This document shows, one piece after another, positions 16,390 to 26,220 of a stretch of 64,000 bases of DNA. The notes below the pieces were generated by a model. That model was not told the DNA's origin. It saw nothing but the letters and a program-made list of their open reading frames with translations, and searched no databases. Numbering within the stretch: position 1 is the first letter of the stretch; the number at the start of each line of letters is the position of its first letter. The position numbers and the translations under genes were made by a program. Source of the stretch: Thiofilum sp. (GTDB lineage: Bacteria; Pseudomonadota; Gammaproteobacteria; Thiotrichales; Thiotrichaceae); the NCBI RefSeq assembly GCF_016711335.1, contig NZ_JADJTF010000001.1, forward strand, positions 2,294,001 to 2,358,000, given 5' to 3'.

Positions 16390-18429
16390 TTATTTTACCC
16401 GCATACCCGGCTCTGCTCCTTGATCAGGAGTCAGAATGAAAATACCACTCCCTGCTTGCGCAGCGGAGGCAGCTAATACCATGCCCTCTGAGACACCAAA
16501 ACGCATTTTGCGTGGTGCTAGATTGGCAACCATGACGGTGAGACGACCTTCTAAATCTTTGGGATCGTAAGCCGATTTAATGCCTGCAAAAACATTACGG
16601 GTCTCATCGCCTAAATCGAGAGTCAATTGTACTAATTTATCCGCTCCTTCAACCGGAGCCGCTTTAATAATTTTCGCTACCCGTAAATCCAATTTGCCAA
16701 AATCATCGATTTGAATAGTGGGGCTAATCGGATCAACACTTAAATGACTCGGTGGAGCTGTTTTAACAGGTGCTGGAGCGGGAAGTGCTTTTTTATTATC
16801 TTCCAGCATCGCGGTAATTTTGTCTGGCTCAATTCGAGTCATTAAGGGTTTAAAGGTTAATACCGTATGATTCAGTAGTGGTGTTTTAATACTATCCCAA
16901 GTCAATGCGCCTGCATTTAAAAACGCTTCCGCCTCTTGAGTTAAATTAGGCAATACCGGTTTTAAATACGCTACCAATACTCTAAATAATTGCACGCCCT
17001 GACTATAAACCGCATGTGCTTGTTCACGAGTACTAGGATCTTTAGCTAAGACCCAAGGTTTTTGCGCATCAATATACTGATTGGCTTTATCCGCCAACGC
17101 CATAATGTCACGAATAGCTTGATTATAACGGCGCTTTTCAAAGCTTTCGGCTATCTCAGTACCAGCCTCGACAAACTCTTGATATAATGTGGCATCGTGT
17201 AATTGAGCTGCTAATTGATGATTAGCTGATTTATTCACAAAGCCCGCGCTACGTGAAGCTAAGTTGACAAATTTATTTACTAAGTCGCTATTTACGCGTT
17301 GAGTAAAATCTTCTAAATTAAGATCAATATCATCAATCCCATTACTCAATTTACTTGCAAAATAGTAGCGTAGAGCGTCAGGTGGTAAATGCTTTAAATA
17401 ACTTTCAGCTTGAATAAATGTGCCGCGTGATTTAGACATTTTCTCACCATTAACAGTGAGAAAGCCGTGACAATTCACTCCAGTAGGGATACGGAAATCA
17501 CCACTATCTAATAAGGCTGGCCAAAATAGCGTATGGAAATAGGCTATATCTTTGCCAATAAAATGATAGACCTCAGCATTAGAGTCTTTAGCCCAATAGT
17601 CATCAAAATTAATACCTTGCTTTGCGCAGAAGTTTTTGAAGCTCGCTAAATAACCAATCGGTGCATCAAGCCACACATAAAAATATTTATCCTCGGTATC
17701 AGGGATTTTAAAACCCCAATAGGGCGCGTCGCGTGATACATCCCAATCACTTAAACCCTGATCCGACTCAAACCATTCCATTTGTTTATTGGCTATTTCT
17801 TTTTGTACCGCACCACTATTTAAAAAGTCTTTGAGAAACTGCTCAAAATCACCGAGCTTAAAGAAATAATGCTCGGTTTCTTTTTCAATCGGTTTAGTAC
17901 CTGAAACGGTAGAAATCGGATTTTTTAAATCTGTTGGTGAATAAGTTGCACCACAAACTTCACAATTATCACCGTATTGATCGGGTGCTCCACAACGCGG
18001 ACATTCACCTTTAATAAAGCGATCCGGCAAAAACATATGAGCCGTCGCATCATAAGCTTGGCGAATAGTGCGCTGGGTAATATGCCCTTTAGCTTTAGCT
18101 TTTTTATAAATGTATTCGGCAAAATACTGATTTTCAGATGAATGCGTGCTGTAGTAGTTATCAAAGCTAATATTAAAGCCCGCAAAATCGCGCTGATGTT
18201 CAATTGCCATACGCTCAATCAGTTGTTGTGGCTCAATACCCTCAGACTTAGCGCGTAACATAATCGGCGTACCATGCGCATCGTCCGCACACACGTAGTA
18301 GCAAGTATTGCCACGCATGCGTTGAAAACGTGCCCAGATGTCCGTTTGAATGTATTCCACCATATGCCCCAAATGAATCGGACCATTGGCATAAGGCAGG
18401 GCGCTAGTAATGAGGATTTTTCTGGTCAT
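16390..18429 (-). CDS. metG: Methionyl-tRNA synthetase
   Basis: MetRS charges tRNA-Met in the cytoplasm. The 679-residue protein has the class I signature PYANGPIHLGH at residues 12-22 and a zinc-binding knuckle with CPRCG and CEVCG. The KMSKS loop (GEKMSKSRGTF) is near residue 333, followed by the anticodon-binding helices. From about residue 575 there is an appended Trbp111-like tRNA-binding domain (IDDFGKLDLRVAKIIKA). This is the long, dimeric form seen in E. coli. It starts at ATG 18429. The gene is followed by the DUF349 gene. Confidence 0.97.
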   Translation of the reverse strand: MTRKILITSALPYANGPIHLGHMVEYIQTDIWARFQRMRGNTCYYVCADDAHGTPIMLRAKSEGIEPQQLIERMAIEHQRDFAGFNISFDNYYSTHSSENQYFAEYIYKKAKAKGHITQRTIRQAYDATAHMFLPDRFIKGECPRCGAPDQYGDNCEVCGATYSPTDLKNPISTVSGTKPIEKETEHYFFKLGDFEQFLKDFLNSGAVQKEIANKQMEWFESDQGLSDWDVSRDAPYWGFKIPDTEDKYFYVWLDAPIGYLASFKNFCAKQGINFDDYWAKDSNAEVYHFIGKDIAYFHTLFWPALLDSGDFRIPTGVNCHGFLTVNGEKMSKSRGTFIQAESYLKHLPPDALRYYFASKLSNGIDDIDLNLEDFTQRVNSDLVNKFVNLASRSAGFVNKSANHQLAAQLHDATLYQEFVEAGTEIAESFEKRRYNQAIRDIMALADKANQYIDAQKPWVLAKDPSTREQAHAVYSQGVQLFRVLVAYLKPVLPNLTQEAEAFLNAGALTWDSIKTPLLNHTVLTFKPLMTRIEPDKITAMLEDNKKALPAPAPVKTAPPSHLSVDPISPTIQIDDFGKLDLRVAKIIKAAPVEGADKLVQLTLDLGDETRNVFAGIKSAYDPKDLEGRLTVMVANLAPRKMRFGVSEGMVLAASAAQAGSGIFILTPDQGAEPGMRVK

Positions 18430-18559
18430 ATGAGTCTGGCTTGAGCTGTCCTGAAATCGGTCAGATAAAGTAGCAGGTTTAAGGGGTTTGTGCTACCTCA
18501 GTTCCGGTTAGTATCATTGTGGAGTTGTGAACCATCGATCAATAGTAAACAGGTTAGTC

Positions 18560-19189
18560 ATGCACTTTGATTTATTTATTCAGGTTTTGAATGTGATTGC
18601 CACGGTGACGTTGGCCATCAGCGGTGTTTCTCAGGCAGCGCGTCACCAGATGGATTTCTTTGGAGCACTGGTTTTAGCCTTGGTATGTGCACTAGGGGGA
18701 GGCACTTTGCGGGATATGATGATTGGTGCGACTCCGGTATTTTGGCTAACCGACCTGAGTTATTTATGGATTATTTTAGCAACCACTTTACTAGCCATTA
18801 TATTAATAAATTTTATTCCAACGGGACGCGGGATTCGTGCGCGTTTGTTAGATGTTGCGGATGCAGCGGGATTAGCTTTGTTTGCAGTTTTAGGGGCGCA
18901 GAAAGCGCTGCAATACGGTTTACCCGAACCAGCAGCGGTCGCCATGGGAGTAGTGACCGGAATTGCAGGCGGAATGATCCGCGATATACTCACACCGACC
19001 ACCCCGTTTGTTATGCGCGGAGAGGTCTATGCTATTGCTGCCATTAGTGGGGCGATGGTGTACACCTTATTGCGTGTCGTACTGCCAGAAGTCACAGCTA
19101 TTTTAATGGGGATGGCAGTAGTGTTTTTATTACGGCTAGCGGCGATTTTTTGGCAGCTTAAAGTACCGATGCTCAAATTCCGAGAGTGA
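18560..19189 (+). CDS. TRIC/UPF0126 family membrane channel protein (YicG/YadS-like)
   Basis: This 209-residue integral membrane protein has about seven helices and two related halves, each carrying a Gly-rich signature (ALGGGTLRDMMIG and GIAGGMIRDILT). These are the hallmarks of the UPF0126/TRIC family, whose bacterial members form trimeric cation channels. Family members normally begin right at the first helix. I therefore prefer ATG 18560 (MHFDLFIQVLNVIA, with AGGTTAG upstream) to the GTG at 18527. It is divergent from metG and stands alone. Confidence 0.88.
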   Translation: MHFDLFIQVLNVIATVTLAISGVSQAARHQMDFFGALVLALVCALGGGTLRDMMIGATPVFWLTDLSYLWIILATTLLAIILINFIPTGRGIRARLLDVADAAGLALFAVLGAQKALQYGLPEPAAVAMGVVTGIAGGMIRDILTPTTPFVMRGEVYAIAAISGAMVYTLLRVVLPEVTAILMGMAVVFLLRLAAIFWQLKVPMLKFRE

Positions 19190-19250
19190 TCGAGTCTAAA
19201 GTTAAGGAAATACTCAGTCCCCCATTTATTGAATGGCTTTATCCTCAAGC

Positions 19251-20399
19251 TTAGCCGGTTGTTAGTCGACTAAATAGCACCTGATAACTATCCACTATCG
19301 ATTGCAATGTATAACGCTCTAATACTTGTTGGCGAGCGCGTAGTCCACAAGCTCGGCGGGCGGTATGACTCATTTGATAATACTCGCCCCATGCCGCAGA
19401 AAAACATTGTGGCTGAGCATGAGGAACAAGAGTACCTGTCGCATTCACTAACGGATTTAAGGCTTTAACCTCAGTAGCAACCACTGGAACGGCATAAGCC
19501 ATCGCTTTGATTAAAAAAGAGGGTAAATAGTCTAAACGACTGGCTAGGGTGGCTAAATCCAAAGCAGCGACTAAATCGTTCAGCTCACTATCGGATTGTG
19601 CCCCTAATAAAAACACATGTTGCTCTAGACCATAGCTTTTAATTTGTTGATAAAGCAGCTTATTATCATAATCCAAACCTGTTCCTGCCCAAATCCAACG
19701 CATATTAGGGTAATGTAAACTGGCTAAAGTAGCGGCTTGTAATAAGGTTTGATAATCAAAACTCGTCTCAAAACGTGCCACACAGCCAATTAAAAAGGTA
19801 TTGTCGGGTAGATGCAGGCGTTTAAGTAGTACTTGGCGTTGGGTATCGTGATGCTGGGGATAGAGTTCGGGTAAATCTAGCGGGTATTTCGTCAATACTT
19901 TGGCATAGCGTACTCGATATCCGAGTGCTTGGTGGTGATTTAGGCTTTCAATATTTTTAAATAAAATACGATGCGGTTGATTGGAAAGCCATTGTCCTAG
20001 TTTCAACATTAATTTAGCTGACCAACCGGATAGTTGAGAAGTTTGATGATGATAGAGTGCCCACATTAAATGCGCTTGTCTCCCGCTCAAGCGCCACAAT
20101 AAGGTTGCCAAAATATTACCAGCATAATCCCAACCATGAATTACTGCGGGCGGTTGTGTGCGCCAATAGTGGATTAAGGCTTGAAGTACAATACGTGCTT
20201 TGCGGGGTTGATTACGCTCTATAATACAAACAGGCACACCAATCTGCTCAAATTGTTGTTTTAGTTCGTAGTGTAGGGGGGCAAAGCACACGACTAGCGG
20301 TGAATATTGATCACGTAACGGGGAGTCGAGTAATTTAATCAACTCGCGCGTGCTGGTGTCAGTCCTTGCATTAGTTATGACATAAATACTTGCTGCCAT
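19251..20399 (-). CDS. Glycosyltransferase, GT-B fold (GT4-like)
   Basis: This 382-residue enzyme is predicted to move a sugar from a nucleotide donor to a glycan or lipid. The N-terminal half is a Rossmann-like acceptor domain (MAASIYVITNARTDTSTREL). The C-terminal half has the donor-binding pattern of family 4 enzymes: FLIGCVARFETSFDYQTLLQ, then GLEQHVFLLGAQSDSELNDL, and a segment ASRLDYLPSFLIKAMAYAVP where E-x-x-P-x-x-x-x-E-A-M-A usually lies. It has no signal peptide. The neighbours give no pathway. The substrate is unknown. Confidence 0.85.
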   Translation of the reverse strand: MAASIYVITNARTDTSTRELIKLLDSPLRDQYSPLVVCFAPLHYELKQQFEQIGVPVCIIERNQPRKARIVLQALIHYWRTQPPAVIHGWDYAGNILATLLWRLSGRQAHLMWALYHHQTSQLSGWSAKLMLKLGQWLSNQPHRILFKNIESLNHHQALGYRVRYAKVLTKYPLDLPELYPQHHDTQRQVLLKRLHLPDNTFLIGCVARFETSFDYQTLLQAATLASLHYPNMRWIWAGTGLDYDNKLLYQQIKSYGLEQHVFLLGAQSDSELNDLVAALDLATLASRLDYLPSFLIKAMAYAVPVVATEVKALNPLVNATGTLVPHAQPQCFSAAWGEYYQMSHTARRACGLRARQQVLERYTLQSIVDSYQVLFSRLTTG

Positions 20400-20471
20400 A
20401 ATTACTATCCTTAGTATCTGGGTTCTAAGTAAAGTGCTTGGGTCTACTCACTTAGAATAGTCGCTTTAAGC

Positions 20472-22022
20472 CTATAAAGTCAGCCTTTCCAATATAGGCC
20501 CATACAAATAATTGACCTCAGTGCCCGAAAATAAATTCATCGATGCAATATCGCTAATGCCATCTACCAGTAAGGGTACTGAGTGCGTTTTTAATGCCAA
20601 TAATAAATGATTAAGTTCATTAGGTAGTGCGCGTTCAATAGCTATTCTAGCGCCAATATCTGCCTCTAAAAGCACTAATACGACCTTAAATAATGAGAAG
20701 TAGTCGGTTAAACGCACACTGTCAAAATTAACCTCTACCAGTGCAAAGCGCAGACCACTGGCTTTTAATAGCGGAGCTGCCATTTGCACCGTATCGGCAT
20801 AGTGAGTTAATTCAGAATAACGTAATGCTAGTAATAGCTGTGATGACCACTGACTAGCACTTAATTGATGCAGTAATTGATTACGCAACTTAGCACTACG
20901 CCAAAACCAAGAACCGATTTCTAGTAACACTTGCGGTGCGCTAGATAAGGGCTGTTTTTGATTTAACGTGGGTAAGCGTTGAATAACTTGCTGTAAATTC
21001 CAGTGATCTAATTCAATACGTTTACGCGGTTCCGCTAAATACGCTAGTAGTTCGCTACGTGGTACTGCGCGTCCTTGGCGGGTCGTGGCTAGATTATCTG
21101 CAATGTATAAGCTCGGTAAGGTTTGGGTTTGTAAACTGAGGGTTTCATGGAGTTGTAAGCGTAAAAGTGACTTTTTCGGTTCCTCTTGCAGGAGTGCGAG
21201 GGCTAGGTTTTGTTTTTGCCACGGATTAGCGTTACTCACAGGCTCATCTTCCAGCAGTAGAGGTTGAGCGATAGGGGTCACTTGTAATTGGGCGCAACGT
21301 TGTCCGTGATAGACGGCTGGGGTAAAGCGTATCTCACAACGCATGGCTGGCTTACCGATAGGGCGCAAAGACGCAATAGTGCGTTGCGAAGGCATCGCTA
21401 AATATTCCGCCTGTTCACTTAACGGCATTACTAAGCCTTGATCAGCAACGGGCACAAGGCTGGATAATTGTGTAGCTTCCGCCTCTTGTAGGGAGGCGAT
21501 ATTCATTAACTCTAAATAGGCAGCATTAGCATACACATGTTGATTATGAGCAATATAGGCAAAGGCTTGTTGCGCATTTTCTACCAGCCACTGACTACGT
21601 AATTCGGCTAAAGACAATAAATGCTTAGCATGGCGAAAGTTTTGTTTTAATTGCGCGTAATGCAGCACAAACTCAATCTGATGATGGAGTATGGTCTGTG
21701 GATCGGTCGCAATAGTGAACACGTCAATGCCTTGACGGGTTCGCATCGGTTTATGCCACTTGTTTGGAGTGACCCGAATTAAGCAACTATCCGAAGAATA
21801 GTGCGTTAGGGTATTAGCGAGTAGTTTGCCACGAGATTTATGTTGATCGGCTGCGTAAAAGACTAATTGCGGGGCACGGGCGAGTGCCTTAATCAGTACC
21901 TCACGATTATTAGCAATAATGAATTCAACAGGAACACCCGTCTCAACCAGTACACGCTCCAAAAGCTCAGTAGGCAGCTCCCCGACCGCAATCATTAAAC
22001 AAATCATGGTATGCCGCTTCAT
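20472..22022 (-). CDS. FimX-like protein with receiver-like, PAS and degenerate EAL domains
   Basis: The 516 residues read as three parts. Residues 1-110 are a receiver-like alpha/beta domain (FIIANNREVLIKALARAPQL). A PAS-like domain spans about 130-230 (FAYIAHNQHVYANAAYLELM). A region from about 280 follows the EAL fold (RIELDHWNLQQVIQRL, LRFALVEVNFDSVRL). The catalytic E-A-L/E-V-L, the metal-binding acids and QGYxF-type motifs are not recognisable, so phosphodiesterase activity is unlikely. Such proteins act as c-di-GMP receptors or protein switches, FimX being the model. The role here is inferred. It lies about 90 bases downstream of the next gene on the same strand. Confidence 0.6.
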   Translation of the reverse strand: MKRHTMICLMIAVGELPTELLERVLVETGVPVEFIIANNREVLIKALARAPQLVFYAADQHKSRGKLLANTLTHYSSDSCLIRVTPNKWHKPMRTRQGIDVFTIATDPQTILHHQIEFVLHYAQLKQNFRHAKHLLSLAELRSQWLVENAQQAFAYIAHNQHVYANAAYLELMNIASLQEAEATQLSSLVPVADQGLVMPLSEQAEYLAMPSQRTIASLRPIGKPAMRCEIRFTPAVYHGQRCAQLQVTPIAQPLLLEDEPVSNANPWQKQNLALALLQEEPKKSLLRLQLHETLSLQTQTLPSLYIADNLATTRQGRAVPRSELLAYLAEPRKRIELDHWNLQQVIQRLPTLNQKQPLSSAPQVLLEIGSWFWRSAKLRNQLLHQLSASQWSSQLLLALRYSELTHYADTVQMAAPLLKASGLRFALVEVNFDSVRLTDYFSLFKVVLVLLEADIGARIAIERALPNELNHLLLALKTHSVPLLVDGISDIASMNLFSGTEVNYLYGPILERLTL

Positions 22023-22113
22023 AAAGCGGACAATACCAAGGGCTTAGACAGAATTCAGGAAACAAGGGATTTTTTCCGATTATCGCTTTTGACTATAAGA
22101 TAAAGTGTTGGGG

Positions 22114-23754
22114 CTATAAATCATCCCATAGTGAGCTAAATTCTTCGGTTTCTAAGTTGCTTTTGAGAGTGGTTTCTAATGTCTCAAATCTAAAGTGAGC
22201 AAATGCACCTAAGGTTTCATCCAGTAAGGTTAAGCGTACCCGTTCTTCCCGTCCTGAAAAGCGCACCACGACTTCATCAGCAGGTTGGAAAATATAGGCG
22301 GGCAGAATAAAAATAGGATCAGGACGCACTCCCTCAATACTAGGTAGCATTAAACCTTCGATAGGCAATTGTTGAGTAAGAGGACGATTGAGCACGCGTA
22401 AAATAGTCATAGGCATCACTTTTGAGGATAATACTTCAACCCCACAACACAATCCGCGTTCACGGCTTTGCTCCATCCATTTAATCGCCCCAATAATCCA
22501 AGGATTGCGCTCTTGACTAGGATCACGTAGACCAATTAATTCACCTACGCGTGCACCAGATAGCTCTCCGTGTGGCCACTGTAAGCCATAACCACTCACA
22601 CTGCTATTCATGACCTGCCAGTATTGCACATTGACTTCAGCCTCATATTTGATCACTTGCCCAATAGGACGAGTTTTTAGGGTTGAGCCAAATAATAGAT
22701 CCTCATCATTGCGGGTTTCTTGGGAGTGCTCTGGAGTACTACGTGATAACACACTCAATATTTCGGGTAGGCGTGTGACCATGGTAATGGGTTCGTTTTT
22801 AGGAAAACGATTAAAACTACGATTGCATACGGTGGTGTAGTGTTGAATCAGACGTTGGGCTAGATTACGGCTTAGCCCTTCTTTGACAATCACACTAGCA
22901 GGGCTGCCTTGACTCAGTGCCATAATGCCTTCTAATTCTTTAATTAATTGAGTCAGATCTAATACTCTCACCGTCGGAGAATGGGGCAGATCGCTTAAAG
23001 GCATAATAACGGCGGGTTCATCGGTATTGAGCACTATCGTATGCACATAGTCTTTAGCCTCACGGGGCGGGTCTTGACTCAGTGTCATACGTACCGCATC
23101 AGATTCTAAATAGCGTACCACTTTAAAAATTTCATCTTGGCGTAGACTATAGGGTCGTGCTAATGCTAGTGCATTCATTTGCATATAACGGGCAGCAATA
23201 GTGCGTGCGCTAGGGTGTCCCGCAGAGAAAGTGGTGTGATCAATCCCTTGCTCGCTAGCCACCAAATAGAGCTGGTGAATATCATGCCAGAGTGTGTCAC
23301 GAGTACGCACATAGACTGCATAGCTACTCAATAGCACCAGCCCCATGTAATCTAAGGCGCGATAGATAGCGATCTGTAAACCCTTTTTAGATATATCATC
23401 TCGCGTCAACATATCCAATGCAGCTAGTTGATAGGAGCCTGCAAACTCCAGTAGTAATGCTTGGTTGAGTTCAAAAATGCGTTGTCCCTTTTTAGGTAAG
23501 GGAAAGGTGCGATAAGTTAAATGGCGTTGTAGATTATTAAGCGCTAAATCCACCACAGGGCGAAGTATTTCACTCAATTTAATCCGCGTTAGGGAGGGTA
23601 AGACCCGATGGTTCAGGTCAACTAATCCATTATATAAGCGCTTAGTCGTTTCACCTATATCGGTAAGGGGTAAGAGTTGTACCCATTCCCGCGCCTTAGA
23701 TTCGGAGGTGGGAATGACATAAAGCAAAGCTTGCTCAGCCTGTGATAGCGCCAT
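22114..23754 (-). CDS. Conserved protein of unknown function, possibly with a PilZ-like C-terminal part
   Basis: This 546-residue cytoplasmic protein has a helical N-terminal half (LVDLNHRVLPSLTRIKLSEI, LEFAGSYQLAALDML). Its beta-rich C-terminal half (ANVQYWQVMNSSVSGYGLQW-like, LIGLRDPSQERNPWIIGAIK, FILPAYIFQPADEVVVRFSG) recalls the PilZ barrel. A canonical RxxxR...DxSxxG pair is not clear, although SSVSGYGLQW resembles the second part. Together with the degenerate EAL gene downstream, this suggests a c-di-GMP or twitching/attachment regulatory pair. Family and role are not certain. Confidence 0.5.
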   Translation of the reverse strand: MALSQAEQALLYVIPTSESKAREWVQLLPLTDIGETTKRLYNGLVDLNHRVLPSLTRIKLSEILRPVVDLALNNLQRHLTYRTFPLPKKGQRIFELNQALLLEFAGSYQLAALDMLTRDDISKKGLQIAIYRALDYMGLVLLSSYAVYVRTRDTLWHDIHQLYLVASEQGIDHTTFSAGHPSARTIAARYMQMNALALARPYSLRQDEIFKVVRYLESDAVRMTLSQDPPREAKDYVHTIVLNTDEPAVIMPLSDLPHSPTVRVLDLTQLIKELEGIMALSQGSPASVIVKEGLSRNLAQRLIQHYTTVCNRSFNRFPKNEPITMVTRLPEILSVLSRSTPEHSQETRNDEDLLFGSTLKTRPIGQVIKYEAEVNVQYWQVMNSSVSGYGLQWPHGELSGARVGELIGLRDPSQERNPWIIGAIKWMEQSRERGLCCGVEVLSSKVMPMTILRVLNRPLTQQLPIEGLMLPSIEGVRPDPIFILPAYIFQPADEVVVRFSGREERVRLTLLDETLGAFAHFRFETLETTLKSNLETEEFSSLWDDL

Positions 23755-23933
23755 AGCATTGAATCCCTATTTTTTATTATCAGTAGAGTTTAAGTGTAGC
23801 ATAGGTGCTTAATCATCAGTGACAAGGAGGCGACAATCCGTGTTGTTAAAAAAGGTTTTAAAACACCGCCAATGATTTTTTAACAGTGAAAGGCTAATTT
23901 AACTCATTCTCTCATTAACTAATGGAGTTACGC

Positions 23934-25844
23934 ATGTTAACCACCCTACGCCTGATATTATTTACCCTATTGTGTATCGTAGGGACTAATTTAGCGGCGA
24001 ATAATTTATTTTCTAATGGTTTATTTAGCAGTAATACCGTAGGTGATGAGGTTTTAGATGTTGATCAAGCCTTTAAAATTAAACCACCAATTTATGATGG
24101 TAAGAAAATTATTGTAGGCTGGGACATTGCACCTGAATATTATTTATATCGAGAAAAATTTCAGCTTAATCTTTTAGAGGCTAAAGGATTTAGTGCCGGT
24201 GAACTGGCTATACCAGAAGGTAAAGTTAAGCAAGACCCAGCGTTTGGTACAGTACAAGCTCTGTATAATCAAGTAGAGATTAATCTGCCCCTCAATCGTG
24301 TTGATAATCAGGCCGCCAGTTTTTTATTAGAGGTAATGTGGCAGGGCTGTTTTGAAAAATTAGGGGTGTGTTATCCGCCGGAGCGTAAAGGTTATTTAGC
24401 GACAGCACCTGCATTACAAGCCGGTCAAACGATGGATGCGAATGATTTAGTATTTAATGAAACCACTTTGCCTGACCCTAATGCTGAACCTACGCGTGCC
24501 TCTGCAAGTACCACGCCAAGTGCTACAGATAGTACCAATACCTTAGCTACTCCCATGCTATCTGAAACCAATCGGATTGCGAATCTATTAGCTGATGGCA
24601 AAATTCCGTGGATTATGCTGAGCTTTTTAGGGTTTGGTTTATTACTTAGCTTCACCCCTTGCGTATTTCCTATGATTCCGATTTTGTCGGGTATTATTGC
24701 GGGGCAAAAAAATCTAACCACGCATAAAGCCTTTTTACTTTCGCTAACTTATGTATTAGCCATGGCGAGTACCTATACAGTAGTCGGGTTGTTAGCAGGG
24801 TTGTTTGGCGGTAATTTACAAGCAACTTTTCAGAATCCGTGGGTAGTCAGTGCCTTTGCTTTAGTGTTTGTATTATTAGCCCTTTCCATGTTTGGTTTCT
24901 ATGATTTACAAATTCCTAATAGTTGGCAAACTAAAATTAATCAGCTTAGCAATCAACAGCAAGGCGGTACTCTAATCGGGGTGGCGATTATGGGTATACT
25001 CTCTGCTTTAATTGTAGGGCCTTGTGTCGCCGCACCCTTAGCAGGTGCTTTAATGTATATTAGTCAAACGGGTAATGCCTTATTAGGGGGATTGGCTTTA
25101 TTCTCGCTCAGTATAGGTATGGGCATTCCCCTACTATTAATCGGTACGTCGGCAGGTAAATGGCTACCCAGAGCCGGTGCATGGATGGATGCGGTTAAAG
25201 CTATTTTTGGTGTATTGCTATTAGCAGTCGCTTTATATTTATTAGAGCGTGTATTACCCGCAACCGTATATATGCTTCTTTGGGGCTTATTATTTATTAT
25301 TACTGCGGTTTATATGGGAGCAGTAACACCTTTAGCTAATGTGGTTTCTAATTGGGCAAAACTTTGGAAAGGGCTGGCCATAGCTTTATTAATGCAAGGA
25401 ACTTTGATTCTCATCGGCGGTGCTTTAGGTAGTAATGATATAGTCAATCCCTTACGCCAATTAACTTTAGCTCAAGCTCAGCATAATGAAGTAAGCTTTC
25501 AACGCGTCACTAATTTAGAGCAGTTTAATCAAGCACTAGCGAGTGCTAAAGGTAAACCAGTATTATTAGACTTTTATGCAGACTGGTGTATTTCGTGTAA
25601 AGAAATGGAAAAATATACTTTTACCGATCCCAGTGTACAGGCGCAATTAGCTAATTTTGTTTTATTACAGATCGATGTGACTAAGAATACAGCGGATGAT
25701 AAGGCTTTTTTAAAGCATTTTAAGTTAATGGGGCCTCCTGCTATTTTATTTTTTGATAGCAATGGTAAAGAGCATCGTGAATGGCAACAGATTGGGTTTA
25801 TTAAGCCACAACCCTTTGCTACCCATTTGGCACAAATTAAGTAG
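23934..25844 (+). CDS. dsbD: Thiol:disulfide interchange protein DsbD
   Basis: DsbD carries electrons from cytoplasmic thioredoxin across the inner membrane to periplasmic DsbC/DsbG and other thiol proteins. All three parts are present. After a signal peptide comes the periplasmic alpha domain with its cysteine pair (CFEKLGVCYPPERKGY). Eight membrane helices follow with the redox cysteines in FTPCVFPMIP and VGPCVAAPLAG, then a C-terminal thioredoxin domain with DFYADWCISCKEME. I prefer ATG 23934 (GGAG 6 bases upstream, opening MLTTLRLILFTLL) to ATG 23922, giving 636 residues. It probably supplies reducing power to the TlpA-like protein downstream. Confidence 0.95.
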   Translation: MLTTLRLILFTLLCIVGTNLAANNLFSNGLFSSNTVGDEVLDVDQAFKIKPPIYDGKKIIVGWDIAPEYYLYREKFQLNLLEAKGFSAGELAIPEGKVKQDPAFGTVQALYNQVEINLPLNRVDNQAASFLLEVMWQGCFEKLGVCYPPERKGYLATAPALQAGQTMDANDLVFNETTLPDPNAEPTRASASTTPSATDSTNTLATPMLSETNRIANLLADGKIPWIMLSFLGFGLLLSFTPCVFPMIPILSGIIAGQKNLTTHKAFLLSLTYVLAMASTYTVVGLLAGLFGGNLQATFQNPWVVSAFALVFVLLALSMFGFYDLQIPNSWQTKINQLSNQQQGGTLIGVAIMGILSALIVGPCVAAPLAGALMYISQTGNALLGGLALFSLSIGMGIPLLLIGTSAGKWLPRAGAWMDAVKAIFGVLLLAVALYLLERVLPATVYMLLWGLLFIITAVYMGAVTPLANVVSNWAKLWKGLAIALLMQGTLILIGGALGSNDIVNPLRQLTLAQAQHNEVSFQRVTNLEQFNQALASAKGKPVLLDFYADWCISCKEMEKYTFTDPSVQAQLANFVLLQIDVTKNTADDKAFLKHFKLMGPPAILFFDSNGKEHREWQQIGFIKPQPFATHLAQIK

Positions 25845-25881
25845 GATGTCTTAGTTAAGAATGGCTATTGAGTGTTTTGAA

Positions 25882-25915
25882 AAATAGGGAGGCGTCAAGA
25901 GGACGCTCCCTATTT
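25882..25915 (+). terminator. Hairpin terminator after dsbD
   Basis: AAATAGGGA-G-GCGTC and GACGC-TCCCTATTT pair over 14 bp with one bulged G and a 6-base loop, about 40 bases after the dsbD stop. The T-rich end is short (TATTT), so this is a plausible but not perfect intrinsic terminator. Confidence 0.6.
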
Positions 25916-26220
25916 GGCGATCTAAATACGCTATTTTATTACGTTTATTTTTGTGAAAAATTTCACATACCTCATAGATAAGCTTGAGCTTATTAGCAAA
26001 TTATTAAGCAGTAGCGCTGCTACTGTATATTTTGTGAGCAAAATAAATTATTGATTTTGTAAGATATATTGAAGTTTGAGCTTAGGTCTCTTATTTGTCT
26101 CAGTCATAGATTAATAATGAAATAGCAAGAGTTCGTAATGCGCATTAATGTTTGAGTACTTGACTCAGGCGGATTTTATGGTGAGATTGAACTTATGCTA
26201 AGTGACTCAGGAATTTAAAG
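25916..26220. other. Noncoding stretch with a compact palindrome
   Basis: No coding frame is supported. CAGTAGC-GCT-GCTACTG at 26009-26025 is a tight 7-bp hairpin followed by TATATTTT, so it may be a small terminator or an operator for the TlpA-like gene. The stretch is AT-rich and should contain that gene's promoter, but I cannot place one with confidence. Confidence 0.4.

Noticed and set aside
18527..18559. Upstream GTG start for the TRIC-like gene
   Set aside because: It adds 11 residues not expected before the first helix; ATG 18560 fits the family start.
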